NCBI RefSeq assembly: GCF_017114995.1
Contig: NZ_JABXKL010000079.1
Span: 42,578-106,577 of the forward strand
DNA length: 64,000 nt
Source of the DNA: Nostoc sp. NMS9
GTDB lineage: Bacteria > Cyanobacteriota > Cyanobacteriia > Cyanobacteriales > Nostocaceae
Reading direction: 5' to 3'
The notes under the pieces are model-generated. The model was not told where the DNA came from. It saw only the letters and a list, made by a program, of their open reading frames with translations, and did no database searches. Every line of letters starts with the position of its first letter. Position 1 is the first letter of the stretch. Below are positions 28,516 through 37,692 of the stretch, in pieces. The position numbers were made by a program, and so were the translations under genes.

Positions 28516-31500
28516 ACACCCCTCCTTCTTTGCTTCATCAGTTGCATTTCTTCTTCCATAGCCGCTTCTTGCCTGTTGGCACGCTCTTGCGCTTGCTCAA
28601 AGGCTGGTTGTTCCTTGTTTTCCCGACTAAAATATGTTGCTAAAGTATTTATAGTGGGATATTCAAATAAGTCACCTGTTGAGATATCACAGTTCAATGC
28701 CGCTTGCAGTTTGCTGCGTACCTGCACCAATAGAAGTGAATCGCCACCAAGTTCAAAAAAGTTATCATTAACACCTACTTCTTCTCTTCCAAGGAGTTCT
28801 TGCCAGATAAGAGAGATTTTTTGCTCGATTTCATTTCTGGGAGGAACATAGGCACTGCTCAGTTGTGGTCTTGGATGTGTTGGTTTCGAGAAGTTGTCTT
28901 TCTTTGTAGCTTCTGGGAAATTGGGTGAGCTATCTAGCAAATCTGGCTTGACTTGAACCCGAAAATCATAAGTTGATACCAAAACCTGGGAAAGAGTATT
29001 CCCGATAATCCGACTAAACGCCTCTACTCCTTCTTTTGGTGATAACCCTTGCTGAAGTAGCTGTCTTTGATACGCATTAACAGGTGTAGTGGTTTTTTTA
29101 TTCAGTCCATCTGAAGCAGAACCCCATGAGTCAGAAGAAGTTGCGATCGCTTTTTGTTGAGAGCTAACTCCGTTTGACGCAACAACTTGGGTACTTAGAA
29201 AATCTTGATTTTCCAGAGATACGACAATCTTACCAATATGCTTGGCTTTAGCCATATATTCAAAGGCATGAGTCAGCGAATCAATGGCAAAGACCCGATG
29301 AGGTAGGGGACTAAAATTTCCGTTATGGAAATGTTGTACCACCTCATGCCACAGGTCACTATAGTTAGGAACTTGTGGATCTATGTTGATCGCAAAGAAT
29401 GATAAGCATTTTGCAAAGACTCCTAGACCTAGTTGGCTATTGTTGAGAATATCACGCTTACCAATTTCGAGGAAGCGTCCGTAAGGTGCTAATACATCTA
29501 GACTTTTGGTCAAGAATTCGCCTGCAAGTGAATTCAAAACTACATCCACACCCTTACCATTGGTGCATTGCATCACTTGATCAGCAAAAGCAACAGACCG
29601 AGAATCAAAGACGTGCTCAACACCCATCGAATGCAGAAACGCTCGTTTCTCTGGGTTCCCGGCAGTGGCGAAGATTTCTGCTCCTACCCACTGGGCAATT
29701 TGCACCGCAGCCAAGCCAACTCCACCAGCAGCAGCATGAATGAGAACGCGATCGCCCTGACTGAGCCTGCCCAATTTGATCAAGGAGTAGTAAGCTGTCG
29801 TAAAAGCTACCGGAATTGTTGCTGCTTGTTCCAAGCTCAGATGTTTGGGTTTGAGTGCAACTGACAAAGCAGAAGTTGTGAGAAATCGGCTAAAACATCT
29901 CTCACCAAGAGCAATCACTTCATCTCCAATTTCAAACCCCTCAACCCCTTCTCCCAACGCAACTATCTTTCCAGCAGACTCCAAACCGAACTTGAGATCA
30001 TCAGATGGTACGGGAAGCATTCCGAGAGCCAGGAGTACATCTTTGAAGTTAAGACCAGTTGCACTAACCTCTATTTCTACCTCACCTCGACCTGGTTGCT
30101 GGCGTGGTACTGATTTAAATTTCAGAGTCTCTAAAGTGCCAGGAGAGGAAATTTGCAAACAGAAGTTTTGGCTAAGAGAAACGGCAGATTTTTGTTGAGC
30201 GGGGCTTGTTGTATGATCCTCTACCTTCCTCAAAGTATACTCTTCTATCTCGACCAATCCTCTCCCTTGGTCATCCATAATAGTGATGTCAAATTTCAGA
30301 GAATTGTGATGGTTTTGATTATTTTTACTGTATCTAATGTAACTGTATACTTTTTCAGGTAGAGATTCTCTAAACTTCAATCTTTTATAAGAAAACGGTA
30401 AGTAATTGTCTTCGTCCTTGAGGCTCAAAAAACCAGTGGCATTGTCTAATAAGGCAGGATGCAATTTATAGGAATTGAGGTCGGCGGCAAACTCTGTAGA
30501 CAATTCCAGAATAGCAAACCCTTGATTTGTGCCAAATTGTATCTGCTTGAAGTTATTCCATCTGGAACCGAATTCTATGTATTTTACTTGAGGTTTCCCC
30601 TCATTTTCCCTAAGGATGATTTCTTCGTTACACCGAGCAGCAATTTCTTCGATTTCATATTTTTCCAGGGATTCTTCTATGCAGGCTATTTCACCCCTAG
30701 CATGTTCCTGCCAATTATCTTCCCCAGAGTTCGATTGGCTAATGATTGAAAATTCAAACTTATCTCCCTGCTTTTTCAGAAGTGTACGAACTTCTTTTTC
30801 TTCATCTGCTTCCACCGCTAAAGGAGTCAGGAAATAGACTTCACGGATTTCAATTGTCCTATTTTCAGCATGGTTTTCAAAAGCAGCTCTAGCCATTTCT
30901 AAGTAGGCTGTTCCTGGAAGTGTCGCCTTTCCCATCACCTTGTGTTCATTGAGAACCCAATGTTTGATGACACTAAACTTAGAAATATATATTTCTTGCT
31001 CTCTTCCCTCTACTATGCATTGCTCAAATAAGGGATGCTTCACTGCTTGAAATTGAGGTTTGGGAATATCTTGGGTTTGGGCAGATTGCTTGATTGCTTT
31101 TGCAGCCATACCCACTTCTTGCCAAGCAGACCAGTTGATCGCTACGGTGAATATACCATCTCGATTGGTCTTATAGTGAGCAAAAGCGTCAAGAAAAGCA
31201 TTGGCACTAACATAATCAACCTGTCCAAATTCCGCTTGGATGGCAGTCATTGAAGAACACAGGACAAAGAAATCTAGCTGAACACCCTGGAGAATACTAT
31301 TGAGAACCAGTGTTCCTTTGACCTTAGGTGCTAGAATACTTGCTGTCATTTGCGGCGTTTTTAGTTGAATCACACCACCTGCGGGAACTCCAGCGGCATG
31401 GATCACACCATTGAAGTTACCAAAGTGTGACTGTGCTTTTTGAATCGCCCAATGCATTTGTTCAAGATTTGTGACATCAGCACTCACAACCAAAACTTTT

Positions 31501-34500
31501 GCGCCCAGTTGTTCGAGTTCCTGCACTTTGAGAATCTTACGGCTGGTGCTGTCTTGCTCGTCGTGATCAGTTAGCCACTCACTCCACTTGTCTGGCTGTG
31601 GAAATTCTGAACGTCCTACAAGCAGTAGTTTTGCTTGTATTGTCTTTGCCAAATGCTCTGCCAGCGTCAGTCCAATTCCTCCAAGTCCACCTGTGATTAA
31701 ATAGACTCCTTCTTTCCTTAATCTTAGTGTTTTTTCGGTAGTTTGATTCAAGCAGACAGGTTCAAACTGTTGTACCCAGCGATGATTTCCTCGATAGGCG
31801 ATCGCTGAATCAGAAGATGGAGCTTCTAACTCTTTAATCAAGTGGTCTATGAGTTTCTCAGTTTCCCAACTTCTTACTTCTGAGGGAATTACAACATCAA
31901 TGCTACGACAACTGATGTCAGGGTATTCTTGTGGAATGACTTTAACAGGCCCAATAACGGTTGCTTTTTCTGGACACAGCACCTCTTCACCCGTTACTTC
32001 CTGCATATTGTTGGAGATGACTGCTATGTGCATTTGCTTGGTAAGGTTTTGTTTTCCAAGTGCCTGAGCGAGAAATAACAGACTAGAAAATCCTAAATCC
32101 TCAGCTTTGTCAACTGCTGCTAGGTTTAATTCTGTGTTATCAACAGGCGTGACATTCCATAAATGCACAATCGTATTTGGGAACTTGTCTTCTGCTAGAA
32201 GTTCCTTGAGCAAAGCGTCGTAGTCATCCCTTTGTTGAGGATTTAGGGTATATTTAGAGTCGCTCAGTTTTGTCAACTCTGATCCTACACTGACGGCGAT
32301 CGCATCCTGACCTTGCAGTTCGAGTCGTTTTATAAGTTCTTCACCTAAGCCGCACTCATCAATAAACACAAGAATGCAAGACAAAACTGATTTTTCACTC
32401 TTGTGCTTTTCGGGTAGCACAGACCGTTTCCATGATGGAACGTAGAACCAGTTGGCAATATCTTGTTTTTTACTTGGTAAAGAGGTGATAGACAACGCCT
32501 CTACACTTGTCTTGACAGTTGCTGTCTCTTTTTGGGCTTCAATCCAGTAACGCTGGCGCTCGAAGGGATATGTTGGTAGAGAAAGACGATGACGGCGCTC
32601 GTGGGCATAAAATCCTGACCATTCTATCTGTACTCCAGATAACCACAGCTTACCGAATGTGTTCATTAAGAATGCTATGTCTGAGTGTTTTTCCTGAGGA
32701 TGTCGTAATGAACACAGTCCTACGGCATCTGAATGTTTTTGAGCAAATGTACACAAGGTACGTCCTGGTCCCACTTCTAACAGGATGCGATTTGGCTCTT
32801 GCAGCAACGCAGAGATTCCTTTTGAAAAACGGACACAGGAGCGTAGATGTGTTGCCCAGTAATTGGGATCTGTAGCTTGCTCTGCTGTTATCCAGGTTCC
32901 TGTGACATTGGAGATAAAGGGAATTTTTGGGGGATGTAGTTTGAGTTTACTGATTTCTTTCTGGAATGGCTCCAAGATGGGTTGCATCATCTCTGAATGA
33001 AAAGCGTGGGAAGTATGGAGACACCGACACTCTATATCTTGGAGCTTGTTGTGAAATGCGTCTATGGCATCATAAGTTCCCGAAACCACACATAAAGCCG
33101 ATGCATTACAAGCAGCTAGGGATAATTTTTCATCCAGTAGAGCTACAACTTCTTCCTCTGACAATGGTACAGAGAGCATAGCACCAGCTGGTAGTTGTTG
33201 CATCAGCCGTCCACGCACCGCTACTAGCGCCAAAGCATCTTCAAGTGACATGACACCAGCAAGGCAAGCTGCTACATATTCGCCGATGCTATGACCAATC
33301 ATTGCACCTGGAGAAATTCCCCATGACATCCACAACTGAGCCAGAGCATATTCAATCACAAACAATGCAGGCTGAGTAATGTCAGTTTGTTGCAGTTTCT
33401 TTGCTGCGGCTTCTGACTCAGACTCGCCCGGATAGATGAGCGATCGCAGATCCAATCCTATATGAGGTTGGAGCAATTGACAGCACAAATCCACTTGTTC
33501 CCTAAAGATGATCTCAGTTTGGTAAAGTTCTTTGCCCATGTCCACATACTGAGCGCCCTGTCCAGGAAACATAAACGCGATGGGGCGATTGCCACTTTCA
33601 ACTAAGCGAGTGAAAACTCTTTGAGGATCTCGCACCTGCAAGGCGCTGACTGCATCTTCAATATCTTGACACACCAATACGCGACGATGATTGAATTCCC
33701 TGCGTCCGACTTGCAACGTATGCGCCACATCCGCCAGAGTAATATCGCTGTGTTGCTTGAGGTATTGAACCAGATTCTCTGTGGCAGTTTGCAAAGCGGA
33801 GTCTGTTTGGGCAGAAAGTACCAATAACTGCCAAGGGCGAGAGGGACTAGAAGCTCCTAAAGCTGGCGCTTCTTCCAGAATTACATGAGCATTAGTCCCA
33901 CCAATACCTAAGGAACTGACTCCAGCCCGACGAGGGGTAAGTCCGGTTTTCCATTCCGTCAGCGTTGTATTAACGTAAAAAGGACTATTGGCGAAATCTA
34001 TTTGAGGATTGGGTTGCTCAAAATTCAAGCTGGGTGGTATTTGCTTGTGTTTCAGGGCTAGAACAGTTTTAATCAGTCCTGCAATCCCAGCGGCTGCATC
34101 TAGATGACCAATGTTTGTTTTAACTGAACCGATCGCACAGAAGCCTTTTTTATCGGTACTTTCACGAAACACGTTTGTTAAAGCAGAAATTTCAATGGGA
34201 TCGCCTAAGACAGTTCCTGTACCGTGAGCTTCTACATAGCTAATTGTTTCAGGTTCTAGCCCAGCCAAAGCAAGTGCTTCTGCGATCACATCTGCTTGTC
34301 CGTTTACACTGGGTGCTGTGTAACCAACTTTACCAGAACCATCGTTATTGATCGCACTACCTTTAATCACACCATAAATATTATCACCATCAGCGATCGC
34401 CTCAGATAACCGCTTCAAAACTACAATCCCCAGTCCATTACCAATAATTGTTCCCTTGGCTTTGGCATCAAAGGCACGACAGTGGCCATCAGGTGATAAA

Positions 34501-35174
34501 ATACCCCCTTCTTCATACAAATACCCTGTTTTTTGGGGAATGTGAATAGATACTCCACCTGCTAAAGCCATATCACATTGGTAATTTAATAGACTTTGAC
34601 AAGCTAAAGAAATAGCTACTAAGGAAGTAGAACAAGCGGTTTGTACCGTTAGACTTGGACCTGTGAGATTTAATTTATAGGAAACGCGAGTCGCCAGGAA
34701 ATCTCTATCGTTGCCAATTCCCTTTTGGAAAATGCTAGCCAATCCAACTTGATCGCTATTTAAATCCAATGATAAATAATTATTTGAACTAGAACCAGCA
34801 TAAACTCCAATCCGACTTTCGCAACGTTGGGAGTCATAACCAGCATTTTCTAATGCTTCCCATGCATATTCTAAAAATAAACGATGCTGCGGATCTGTAA
34901 TTTCTGCTTCTTTAGGATTAACGCCAAAGAATGAAGCATCAAATAAATCTATATCTTCTAGTATTGCTCTAGATTTTACATATTTTGGGTCATTGATTAC
35001 TGTCGGGTTTATACCTTCTGATAGTAATTTTTCATCTGAAAAAACAGCAATAGATTCTACACTATCTCGAATATTTTGCCAAAATTTCTCGATACTTTTA
35101 GCCCCAGGAAAACTCCCTGCCATGCCGATAATAGCTATTCCTTCGATAGAATTTGGCGTTTCTGAAATACTCAT
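28512..35174 (-). CDS. Fully reducing type I PKS module, KS-AT-KR(core)-DH-ER-KR(tail)-ACP
   Basis: 2220 residues. KS 12-435 with Cys181. AT about 525-830 with canonical FPGQGAQ, GHSIGE and HAFHS (malonyl type). KR core 1156-1370 is canonical: GGLGGIG, PKVKG Lys, SSM, and YVSAN. It is followed directly by a DH (1371-1655; His1411 in LNEHKVMGKATLPG, Asp1577 in HPALLD) and an ER (1676-1985; HAAAGGVGLAAVQ). The C-terminal piece normally attached to the KR (GLSPKEGVEAFSRIIG and QVLVSTYDF) appears only after the ER at about 2044-2072. Carrier Ser2146 in LGGDSL. The usual order is DH-ER-KR. It should add a fully reduced two-carbon unit. A coiled, charged C-terminal tail (about 2190-2220) probably docks to the next PKS, whose gene overlaps by ATGA. 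Confidence 0.94.
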   Translation of the reverse strand: MSISETPNSIEGIAIIGMAGSFPGAKSIEKFWQNIRDSVESIAVFSDEKLLSEGINPTVINDPKYVKSRAILEDIDLFDASFFGVNPKEAEITDPQHRLFLEYAWEALENAGYDSQRCESRIGVYAGSSSNNYLSLDLNSDQVGLASIFQKGIGNDRDFLATRVSYKLNLTGPSLTVQTACSTSLVAISLACQSLLNYQCDMALAGGVSIHIPQKTGYLYEEGGILSPDGHCRAFDAKAKGTIIGNGLGIVVLKRLSEAIADGDNIYGVIKGSAINNDGSGKVGYTAPSVNGQADVIAEALALAGLEPETISYVEAHGTGTVLGDPIEISALTNVFRESTDKKGFCAIGSVKTNIGHLDAAAGIAGLIKTVLALKHKQIPPSLNFEQPNPQIDFANSPFYVNTTLTEWKTGLTPRRAGVSSLGIGGTNAHVILEEAPALGASSPSRPWQLLVLSAQTDSALQTATENLVQYLKQHSDITLADVAHTLQVGRREFNHRRVLVCQDIEDAVSALQVRDPQRVFTRLVESGNRPIAFMFPGQGAQYVDMGKELYQTEIIFREQVDLCCQLLQPHIGLDLRSLIYPGESESEAAAKKLQQTDITQPALFVIEYALAQLWMSWGISPGAMIGHSIGEYVAACLAGVMSLEDALALVAVRGRLMQQLPAGAMLSVPLSEEEVVALLDEKLSLAACNASALCVVSGTYDAIDAFHNKLQDIECRCLHTSHAFHSEMMQPILEPFQKEISKLKLHPPKIPFISNVTGTWITAEQATDPNYWATHLRSCVRFSKGISALLQEPNRILLEVGPGRTLCTFAQKHSDAVGLCSLRHPQEKHSDIAFLMNTFGKLWLSGVQIEWSGFYAHERRHRLSLPTYPFERQRYWIEAQKETATVKTSVEALSITSLPSKKQDIANWFYVPSWKRSVLPEKHKSEKSVLSCILVFIDECGLGEELIKRLELQGQDAIAVSVGSELTKLSDSKYTLNPQQRDDYDALLKELLAEDKFPNTIVHLWNVTPVDNTELNLAAVDKAEDLGFSSLLFLAQALGKQNLTKQMHIAVISNNMQEVTGEEVLCPEKATVIGPVKVIPQEYPDISCRSIDVVIPSEVRSWETEKLIDHLIKELEAPSSDSAIAYRGNHRWVQQFEPVCLNQTTEKTLRLRKEGVYLITGGLGGIGLTLAEHLAKTIQAKLLLVGRSEFPQPDKWSEWLTDHDEQDSTSRKILKVQELEQLGAKVLVVSADVTNLEQMHWAIQKAQSHFGNFNGVIHAAGVPAGGVIQLKTPQMTASILAPKVKGTLVLNSILQGVQLDFFVLCSSMTAIQAEFGQVDYVSANAFLDAFAHYKTNRDGIFTVAINWSAWQEVGMAAKAIKQSAQTQDIPKPQFQAVKHPLFEQCIVEGREQEIYISKFSVIKHWVLNEHKVMGKATLPGTAYLEMARAAFENHAENRTIEIREVYFLTPLAVEADEEKEVRTLLKKQGDKFEFSIISQSNSGEDNWQEHARGEIACIEESLEKYEIEEIAARCNEEIILRENEGKPQVKYIEFGSRWNNFKQIQFGTNQGFAILELSTEFAADLNSYKLHPALLDNATGFLSLKDEDNYLPFSYKRLKFRESLPEKVYSYIRYSKNNQNHHNSLKFDITIMDDQGRGLVEIEEYTLRKVEDHTTSPAQQKSAVSLSQNFCLQISSPGTLETLKFKSVPRQQPGRGEVEIEVSATGLNFKDVLLALGMLPVPSDDLKFGLESAGKIVALGEGVEGFEIGDEVIALGERCFSRFLTTSALSVALKPKHLSLEQAATIPVAFTTAYYSLIKLGRLSQGDRVLIHAAAGGVGLAAVQIAQWVGAEIFATAGNPEKRAFLHSMGVEHVFDSRSVAFADQVMQCTNGKGVDVVLNSLAGEFLTKSLDVLAPYGRFLEIGKRDILNNSQLGLGVFAKCLSFFAINIDPQVPNYSDLWHEVVQHFHNGNFSPLPHRVFAIDSLTHAFEYMAKAKHIGKIVVSLENQDFLSTQVVASNGVSSQQKAIATSSDSWGSASDGLNKKTTTPVNAYQRQLLQQGLSPKEGVEAFSRIIGNTLSQVLVSTYDFRVQVKPDLLDSSPNFPEATKKDNFSKPTHPRPQLSSAYVPPRNEIEQKISLIWQELLGREEVGVNDNFFELGGDSLLLVQVRSKLQAALNCDISTGDLFEYPTINTLATYFSRENKEQPAFEQAQERANRQEAAMEEEMQLMKQRRRGV

Positions 35175-35379
35175 AATTTTGCCCTGAATACCGATTTATT
35201 TAGTCTGCTGATAGCCAATTTTTGCTGTTAATTTCGTGACTAATTATCTGATAAATTCAATTTCTTTCAACAAAATCAATACAAAATAGTGAGGAAGTAT
35301 GGATATCTATAAACAATTATTAGAGTAACTGCTTATACCAATTCGTTGTGAAGCTGCACAAATTCAAACTTGGTGAGAC

Positions 35380-35397
35380 AAGGGGCTTAAGCCCCTT
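35380..35397. repeat. 18-bp perfect palindrome in the spacer before the reducing PKS gene
   Basis: AAGGGGCTT/AAGCCCCTT is a perfect palindrome 21 bases after the fusion-gene stop. It is absent from the otherwise similar spacer 36516-36660, so it was added to this copy (or lost from the other). No T-run follows on the minus strand. The adjoining taccaattcgttgtgaagctgcac resembles 49713-49737, a second dispersed element. Confidence 0.55.
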
Positions 35398-35417
35398 CTT
35401 CAGGAGCAACCTTATAG

Positions 35418-36515
35418 TTAATCGATATTAGCGAATATAACTCTACCCAGCCAAGGAAATTCCAGCAAAAACCCTAAAAGATTAGCTATTATTGGATTTA
35501 CCTCACTTGCCGCATGTACAACCATCTCGAAATTCAACTCATTGACTGTGTTGACACCCCAGGCAATAGTGTTTTCAAGGTTTTCTGCTTGATGCCACCA
35601 CATACAGGGAATATATAAAAGTTCTCCTGGACTTAGGATAAATTCCACTGGTTTTGCATTGGCATACAATGGAAATTTTTCTAAATCTGGGTTAAAAGCA
35701 TCAACTTCCCCATCGTATACAAATTCTTGTTTATCTGGTGGTATTAAGATGAATCGCTTCCGTCCATAAATTGCTGCTAGCCATCCTTGTGTAAAAAACG
35801 CATCTGTGTGAAGACCTATTGATGACTCTTTACGACCTATAATCAGATACAAATATTGTCGAAAATATTTAGCAAACAGTTTTTCTGGCAAAATTTCTAA
35901 TAAATTTTTCTGGCAGTAAACGGGAATTTCAAAATCTTCGTAAAGTTCTGGATGCTCAAACATATAGAAGTCGAACAGGTAGAGTGATTGCTCGCTATCA
36001 CCTGTCTCTAAATAATCCATATAATCCGCAACAGTCATTGATATATTAGTTCCATTGTTTCTATCTCTCACACCATCAGTCTTTACTGGGCCATATTTCT
36101 CTCTGAAAAAATCTAAAGTCCACTTGGTTGAAGCTTTCCAATTTTTAACTACATCGGTAATAATGACTGGCTTGCCAATAGATGCATACTCTTTAATAAA
36201 TTCATCGGATGAGAGATTGCTGCGACGCTCAATAGAAGAAATTGGTGTCCAGATTAACTTACGTTTCTTCTTGAGCAATATTCTCTTAAGGAAATATGAA
36301 CTCATCATTGTTATTAAAATCAACGCGAATATCGCTAAAATTGAGCCAATAACAATAATAATCGGATTAACGCCAAACAATGAAACAGTAATAGACTCTA
36401 CACCATCTCGAATATTTTGCCAAAATTTCTCGATACTTTTAGCCCCAGGAAAACCTCCCGCCATGCCGATAATAGCTATTCCTTCTAGAGAATTTGGCGT
36501 TTCTGAAATACTCAT
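35418..36515 (-). CDS. Fusion of a broken KS start with a membrane-anchored JmjC/cupin-like oxygenase
   Basis: 365 residues. Residues 1-44 are nearly the same as the start of the neighbouring PKS (MSISETPNS, GIAIIGMAG, KSIEKFWQNIRD). They then jump to SLFGVNP, which matches PKS residues 81-87, so 36 codons are missing. After that comes the complete oxygenase: a transmembrane helix (about 53-75), a basic stretch (LKKKRK) and a JmjC-type barrel. The iron site HTD (in IGLHTDAFFTQGW) and the distal His (MWWHQAENLENT) are present. It may hydroxylate a residue or chain of the product, like other JmjC-type enzymes; that is inference. It arose by tandem duplication of the gene at 36661. The frame is intact, but whether the KS leader is kept in the working protein is unknown. 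Confidence 0.85.
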   Translation of the reverse strand: MSISETPNSLEGIAIIGMAGGFPGAKSIEKFWQNIRDGVESITVSLFGVNPIIIVIGSILAIFALILITMMSSYFLKRILLKKKRKLIWTPISSIERRSNLSSDEFIKEYASIGKPVIITDVVKNWKASTKWTLDFFREKYGPVKTDGVRDRNNGTNISMTVADYMDYLETGDSEQSLYLFDFYMFEHPELYEDFEIPVYCQKNLLEILPEKLFAKYFRQYLYLIIGRKESSIGLHTDAFFTQGWLAAIYGRKRFILIPPDKQEFVYDGEVDAFNPDLEKFPLYANAKPVEFILSPGELLYIPCMWWHQAENLENTIAWGVNTVNELNFEMVVHAASEVNPIIANLLGFLLEFPWLGRVIFANID

Positions 36516-36660
36516 AATTTTGTCCTTAATAACGATTTTTTCTGCTGATAGCCAATTTTTGCTGTTGATATCGTGACTAATTGTCTGAACAATAATTTCA
36601 ATTTTGCTTTTAAAAAATTTCTACCAAATAGTGAGTAAGTGCGGATACTATAACCAATTA

Positions 36661-37668
36661 TTAGAGTAACGGCTTACCGAATAGAACTCTACCTAGCCAA
36701 GGAAATTCCAACAAAAACCCTAAAAGATTAGCTATTATTGGATTTACCTCACTTGCCGCATGTATAACCATCTCAAAATTCTCCTCATTGACTGTGTTGA
36801 AGGTCAAGGCAATAGTGTTTTCAAGGTTTTCCGCTTGATGCCACCACATAGACGGAATATATAAAAGTTCTCCTGGACTTAGGATAAATTCCACTGGTTT
36901 TACATTGACATACAATGGAAATTTTTTTAAATCTGGGTTAAAAGTATCAACTTCCCCATCGTATACAAATTTTTGTTGATCTGGTGGTATTAAGATGAAT
37001 CGCTTCCGTCCATAAATTGCTGCTAACCATCCTTGTGTACATAAGGCATCAATATGAAGACCTACTGATGACTTTTTAGAACCTATAAGCAGATAGAAAT
37101 ATTGCATAAAATATTTAGCAAACAGTTTTTCTGGCAAAACTTCTAATTTATTACGACAGTAAACCGGAACTTCAAAATCTTCGTAAAGCTCTGGATGCTC
37201 AAACATATGGAAGTCGAACAAGTAGAGTGATTGCTCGCTATCACCTGTCTCTAGATAATCCATATAATCTGCAATATTCATTGATATGTTCATGTCAGTT
37301 CCATTCTTTCTCTCTCTCACATCTCTCACACCATCAGTTTTTACTGGGCCATATTTCTCTCTGAAGAAATCTAAAGTCCACTTGGTTGAAGCTTTCCAAT
37401 TTTTAACTACATCGGTAATAATGACTGGCTTGCCAATAGATGCATACTCTTTAATAAATTCATCGGATGAGAGATTGCTGCGACGCTCAATAGAAGAAAT
37501 TGGTGTCCAGATTAACTTACGTTTCTTCTTGAGCAATATTCTCTTAAGGAAATATGAACTCATCAGTGTTATTAAAATCAACGCGAATATCGCCAAAATT
37601 GAGCCAATAACAATTGGAAAGAAAAAAAGCAATGAGTGCAACGTGGTAGCCAAGTTCGCTGTTTGCAT
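36661..37668 (-). CDS. Membrane-anchored JmjC/cupin-like 2-oxoglutarate-type oxygenase
   Basis: 335 residues. An N-terminal transmembrane helix (about 16-40) is followed by a basic patch (LKKKRK) and a cupin-like JmjC domain: FIKEYASIGKPVIITDVV, then the iron ligands HID in VGLHIDALCTQGW (about 220), the strand GRKRFILIPP, and distal His in SMWWHQAENLENT (about 284). Family members are Fe(II)/2-oxoglutarate hydroxylases of amino-acid side chains. The gene is 24 bases after the loading NRPS and before the duplicated copy, so it belongs to the operon. It may introduce a hydroxyl on the carrier-bound chain at the membrane; the substrate is unknown. Confidence 0.88.
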   Translation of the reverse strand: MQTANLATTLHSLLFFFPIVIGSILAIFALILITLMSSYFLKRILLKKKRKLIWTPISSIERRSNLSSDEFIKEYASIGKPVIITDVVKNWKASTKWTLDFFREKYGPVKTDGVRDVRERKNGTDMNISMNIADYMDYLETGDSEQSLYLFDFHMFEHPELYEDFEVPVYCRNKLEVLPEKLFAKYFMQYFYLLIGSKKSSVGLHIDALCTQGWLAAIYGRKRFILIPPDQQKFVYDGEVDTFNPDLKKFPLYVNVKPVEFILSPGELLYIPSMWWHQAENLENTIALTFNTVNEENFEMVIHAASEVNPIIANLLGFLLEFPWLGRVLFGKPLL

Positions 37669-37692
37669 AGTTTTGCTAAGAGTCCTTTCTAC

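Larger units (their letters stand above)
35175..37668. repeat. Tandem duplication: oxygenase gene plus spacer plus PKS start
   Basis: Two units follow each other. Unit A is the oxygenase 37617-36661, its spacer 36660-36516 and a PKS start 36515-36365. Unit B is the oxygenase 36350-35418, its spacer 35417-35175 and the real PKS start 35174. The spacers share long matches (ctgctgatagccaatttttgc and aattattagagtaac), as do the coding parts. The join places the PKS fragment in frame with the second oxygenase. Divergence between copies shows it is not very recent. Confidence 0.85.

Noticed and set aside
36055..36576. 173-residue plus-strand ORF and similar long antisense ORFs opposite the oxygenase, NRPS and PKS genes
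   Set aside because: They lie wholly opposite clear coding sequence, lack ribosome sites and show no protein-like motifs; they are shadows.
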